The notes under the pieces were generated by a model. That model searched no databases, was not told the DNA's origin, and saw nothing but the letters and a program-made list of their open reading frames with translations. The position numbers and the translations under genes were made by a program. A stretch of DNA of 64,000 nt from Sphingobacteriaceae bacterium. GTDB taxonomy: Bacteria; Bacteroidota; Bacteroidia; Sphingobacteriales; Sphingobacteriaceae. Shown here one piece after another: positions 62,053-64,000 of the stretch; the stretch's first letter is position 1, and each line of letters starts with the position of its first letter. Location: contig CAHJWG010000001.1 of assembly GCA_903642215.1 (NCBI GenBank), forward strand, positions 930,001 to 994,000, given 5' to 3'.

Positions 62053-64000
62053 TTACACTTCCAAAGCTTCTAACTCCGGTTCTTCGATTTTTTCTTTTTT
62101 GCCGAATAACCTGTTTTTCAAATTCACACGGATGATGTACATACACGGAACCAAGATTAACGTGATTACGGTTGCAAAACCTAAACCGAAGATCATGGTC
62201 CAGGCCAACGGCCCCCAAAATGCAACGTTATCGCCGCCAAAGTGAATATGAGGTTCAAAATGGGTAAACAAGCCAACGAAGTCAATATTAAAACCTACAG
62301 CCAAAGGTATTAAACCCATAATTGCGGCAGTTGCGGTTAGTAAAACCGGTGTCATCCGGGTGTGGCCGGCTTCTACAACGGCATCGTGCAAACTGGTGCC
62401 CTGTTCTATCAGCATATCGGTAAATTCCACCAATAAAATCCCGTTCCGCACCACAACACCTGCTAATGCAATGATACCAACGCCCGTCATCACGATAGCC
62501 ATCGTCATTCCGAAAATACTTACACCAAGCAATACGCCGATGATACTAAAGAAAATTTCGCTGATGATGATAAACGTTTTACCAATAGAATTAAACTGGA
62601 TCATCAGAATGATTAAAATCAACCCGAAAGAAGTTGCCAAAGCACCGCCTAAAAAGGTAACGGCTTCTAATTGATCTTCCTGGCCGCCACCCTGGCGGAT
62701 GATAATATCATCCGGTTTTTTGAAGTTATTGATTGCCCGTAAAATATTGGCATTAACATCATTTGCATTGTACGGTTTAATTACGCTGGAGCCTAAAGTT
62801 AACACCCGGCGCTGTTGTTTACGTTTGATATTGCTGTAAGTATCGGTGTAACGGATATCGGTAAAAGCGGATAATGGCAATTGCCGTATTAAACCGCCAG
62901 AACCCATATCACGGTAAGTAATTTTCATGTTCCTTAACTCGTCAATATTTCCGCGTTGGTTTTCCAATGCCCTAACTTTTATCTGATAGTCATCTTCTTT
63001 GGTATTCCTAAAATCACCGGCTTTGGCTCCGAACACAGCCGTACCCATTGCCTGGCTTATTTGTGAAGTGTTTATGCCCTCGCGGTTTGCCCTTTCCCGG
63101 TCGATATCAAATACAATTTCGGGTTTATCATTTTGCACGTCGGCAACCAAGTTTTCAATACCGGCTATATTTTGCTTAGCTAAATAGCTTTTTAAGCGAT
63201 TGCTGGTTTTAACCAATGAATCTAAATTATCACCGATTATTTCTATGCTGATATCTTTTTGTACCGGCGGACCGCTATTTTCCTGTGCTACGGAAATTTT
63301 TACACCCGGTATCCCTTGTACTGCATTACGGATTTCTGCTAAAACCTTTTTAGTATCCTTGCCGTTACGCTTACCAAATTCTACAAAAGCAACGGTTACT
63401 TTACCTTTATTTTCGTAATCGCCCTGGTCTTCATCTGTAGGATCTGTTACGCCTTTGGTAACGTTAGAGATGATGGACGAGATAATATCCTTATTTGGTT
63501 CAGCTACTTTGGCTACGCGCTGCTCTATTTTTTTCGTTATCTCATTTGTAGCAGCCTGATCTGTACCGATTGGCATCGTAATATAAACATAAGCAAAGTT
63601 TGGATCGCCCGAAGGGAAAAATTCCGGCGTTTTACCTCTGACAGCCGTTAATATGATAGCAAAAACAAACAGAACTAATGTACCTAACAACATAGTTACC
63701 GGCCGGCGTACCGCACGCTCCAGCCATTTGGCATACCATGCCTGGAAACGTGGCCAAACATTTTCCTGGAAACGATCAATCACGCTTAACAAAAAGAAGT
63801 GGTTGATCAGATACAGAATAATAATCACTACCATAAAATTACCGATACCAACATTGATCCAGTAACCAACAGCAGTGGCAATAGCCAGGTAAATAAGAGA
63901 ACGTTTGGTTGCTTTATCAAATTTAGGATGATTGTGTTCGCCTTTAAGGTGTGGTTTCATAAAATCAACCGCAAAAACAGGGTTCATAATATAAGCAACA
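62053..64000 (-). CDS. RND-family efflux transporter permease, C-terminal part (5' end outside window)
   Basis: The frame continues through the right edge, so at least 648 residues of an RND (AcrB/HAE1-like) inner-membrane pump are seen, from transmembrane segments 5-6 to the C-terminus. The visible start NPVFAVDFMKP is the end of the first transmembrane block. A large periplasmic porter/docking region follows (FFPSGDPNFAYVYITMPIGT, then the PDEIS-like repeats), and then TM 7-12 with GIIALAGVVVRNGILLVEF and HTRMTPVLLTATAAIMGLIP. It would export small molecules with proton import in complex with a membrane-fusion protein and a TolC-like channel. Those genes must lie outside. Confidence 0.92.
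   Translation of the reverse strand, partial: VAYIMNPVFAVDFMKPHLKGEHNHPKFDKATKRSLIYLAIATAVGYWINVGIGNFMVVIIILYLINHFFLLSVIDRFQENVWPRFQAWYAKWLERAVRRPVTMLLGTLVLFVFAIILTAVRGKTPEFFPSGDPNFAYVYITMPIGTDQAATNEITKKIEQRVAKVAEPNKDIISSIISNVTKGVTDPTDEDQGDYENKGKVTVAFVEFGKRNGKDTKKVLAEIRNAVQGIPGVKISVAQENSGPPVQKDISIEIIGDNLDSLVKTSNRLKSYLAKQNIAGIENLVADVQNDKPEIVFDIDRERANREGINTSQISQAMGTAVFGAKAGDFRNTKEDDYQIKVRALENQRGNIDELRNMKITYRDMGSGGLIRQLPLSAFTDIRYTDTYSNIKRKQQRRVLTLGSSVIKPYNANDVNANILRAINNFKKPDDIIIRQGGGQEDQLEAVTFLGGALATSFGLILIILMIQFNSIGKTFIIISEIFFSIIGVLLGVSIFGMTMAIVMTGVGIIALAGVVVRNGILLVEFTDMLIEQGTSLHDAVVEAGHTRMTPVLLTATAAIMGLIPLAVGFNIDFVGLFTHFEPHIHFGGDNVAFWGPLAWTMIFGLGFATVITLILVPCMYIIRVNLKNRLFGKKEKIEEPELEALEV

Overview
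The window looks like a chromosomal segment of a Bacteroidota bacterium, most likely a Sphingobacteriaceae member of the Pedobacter/Mucilaginibacter type. The reasons are a gldK-gldL-gldM-gldN type IX secretion (T9SS) and gliding locus, a PorW/SprE homologue, a GldB homologue, a secreted subtilase ending in a T9SS sorting domain, an atp operon without atpD/atpC, a TAnnTTTG-type promoter, and many families typical of that phylum. Base composition is moderately AT-rich. I saw no rRNA or tRNA gene, CRISPR array, prophage or insertion sequence with a transposase.

Layout. 1-2.8 kb: minus-strand operon (DUF4905-like, LysM protein, uridine kinase-like, membrane protein running off the left edge). 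2.9-7.8 kb: Dps, then minus-strand UbiD decarboxylase, FadL-like outer-membrane protein and a Tyr/Ser/Gly-rich lipoprotein. 7.9-18.3 kb: prolyl-tRNA synthetase, trans-sulfuration enzyme, a PD-(D/E)XK-like nuclease pair, DUF2400 protein, VOC protein, a ParE/RelE-type toxin-antitoxin pair, S9 peptidase, YdeI-like protein, a repeat-rich stretch and a DUF3050 protein. 18.4-22.8 kb: mnmE, then a light-harvesting cassette of microbial rhodopsin, Blh retinal-forming dioxygenase and CrtY lycopene cyclase. 23.0-25.8 kb: Rrf2 regulator with two matching operators, NAD(P)-binding protein and FGGY sugar kinase. 25.9-39.6 kb: DUF4271, HemD, gldKLMN, uvrC, PBP1A, porW/sprE. 39.7-45.5 kb: atp operon (two small membrane genes, atpB, E, F, H, A, G). 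45.6-64 kb: GldB, NAD synthetase, DinB-like protein, T9SS-sorted subtilase, gamma-glutamyltransferase, FKBP lipoproteins, photolyase, an FCY1-like deaminase and a partial RND pump.

How the genes fit together. The GldKLMN/PorW parts are the T9SS export machinery and the 1243-residue subtilase is a likely cargo. CrtY makes beta-carotene, Blh cleaves it to retinal, and the rhodopsin uses the retinal. The rhodopsin has a D-T-K motif (Lys at the usual proton-donor position) and a Gly at the position that opens a carotenoid-antenna window in xanthorhodopsin.

The most unusual signal belongs to no gene. A 13-bp word, ATRCTTCTTTTAY, occurs at least 23 times exactly in 64 kb, with about 25 more one- or two-base variants (many of the form ATRCTGTTTTTAY). 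By base composition far fewer than one copy is expected. Copies lie on both strands, in gaps and inside genes in several reading frames, and in two places form perfect or near-perfect inverted pairs at gene ends. About 4-5 bases after the core there is usually a TAAAA or T-rich tract. The pattern resembles the DNA-uptake sequences of Neisseria and Haemophilus more than any operator or transposon I know. That reading is an inference.
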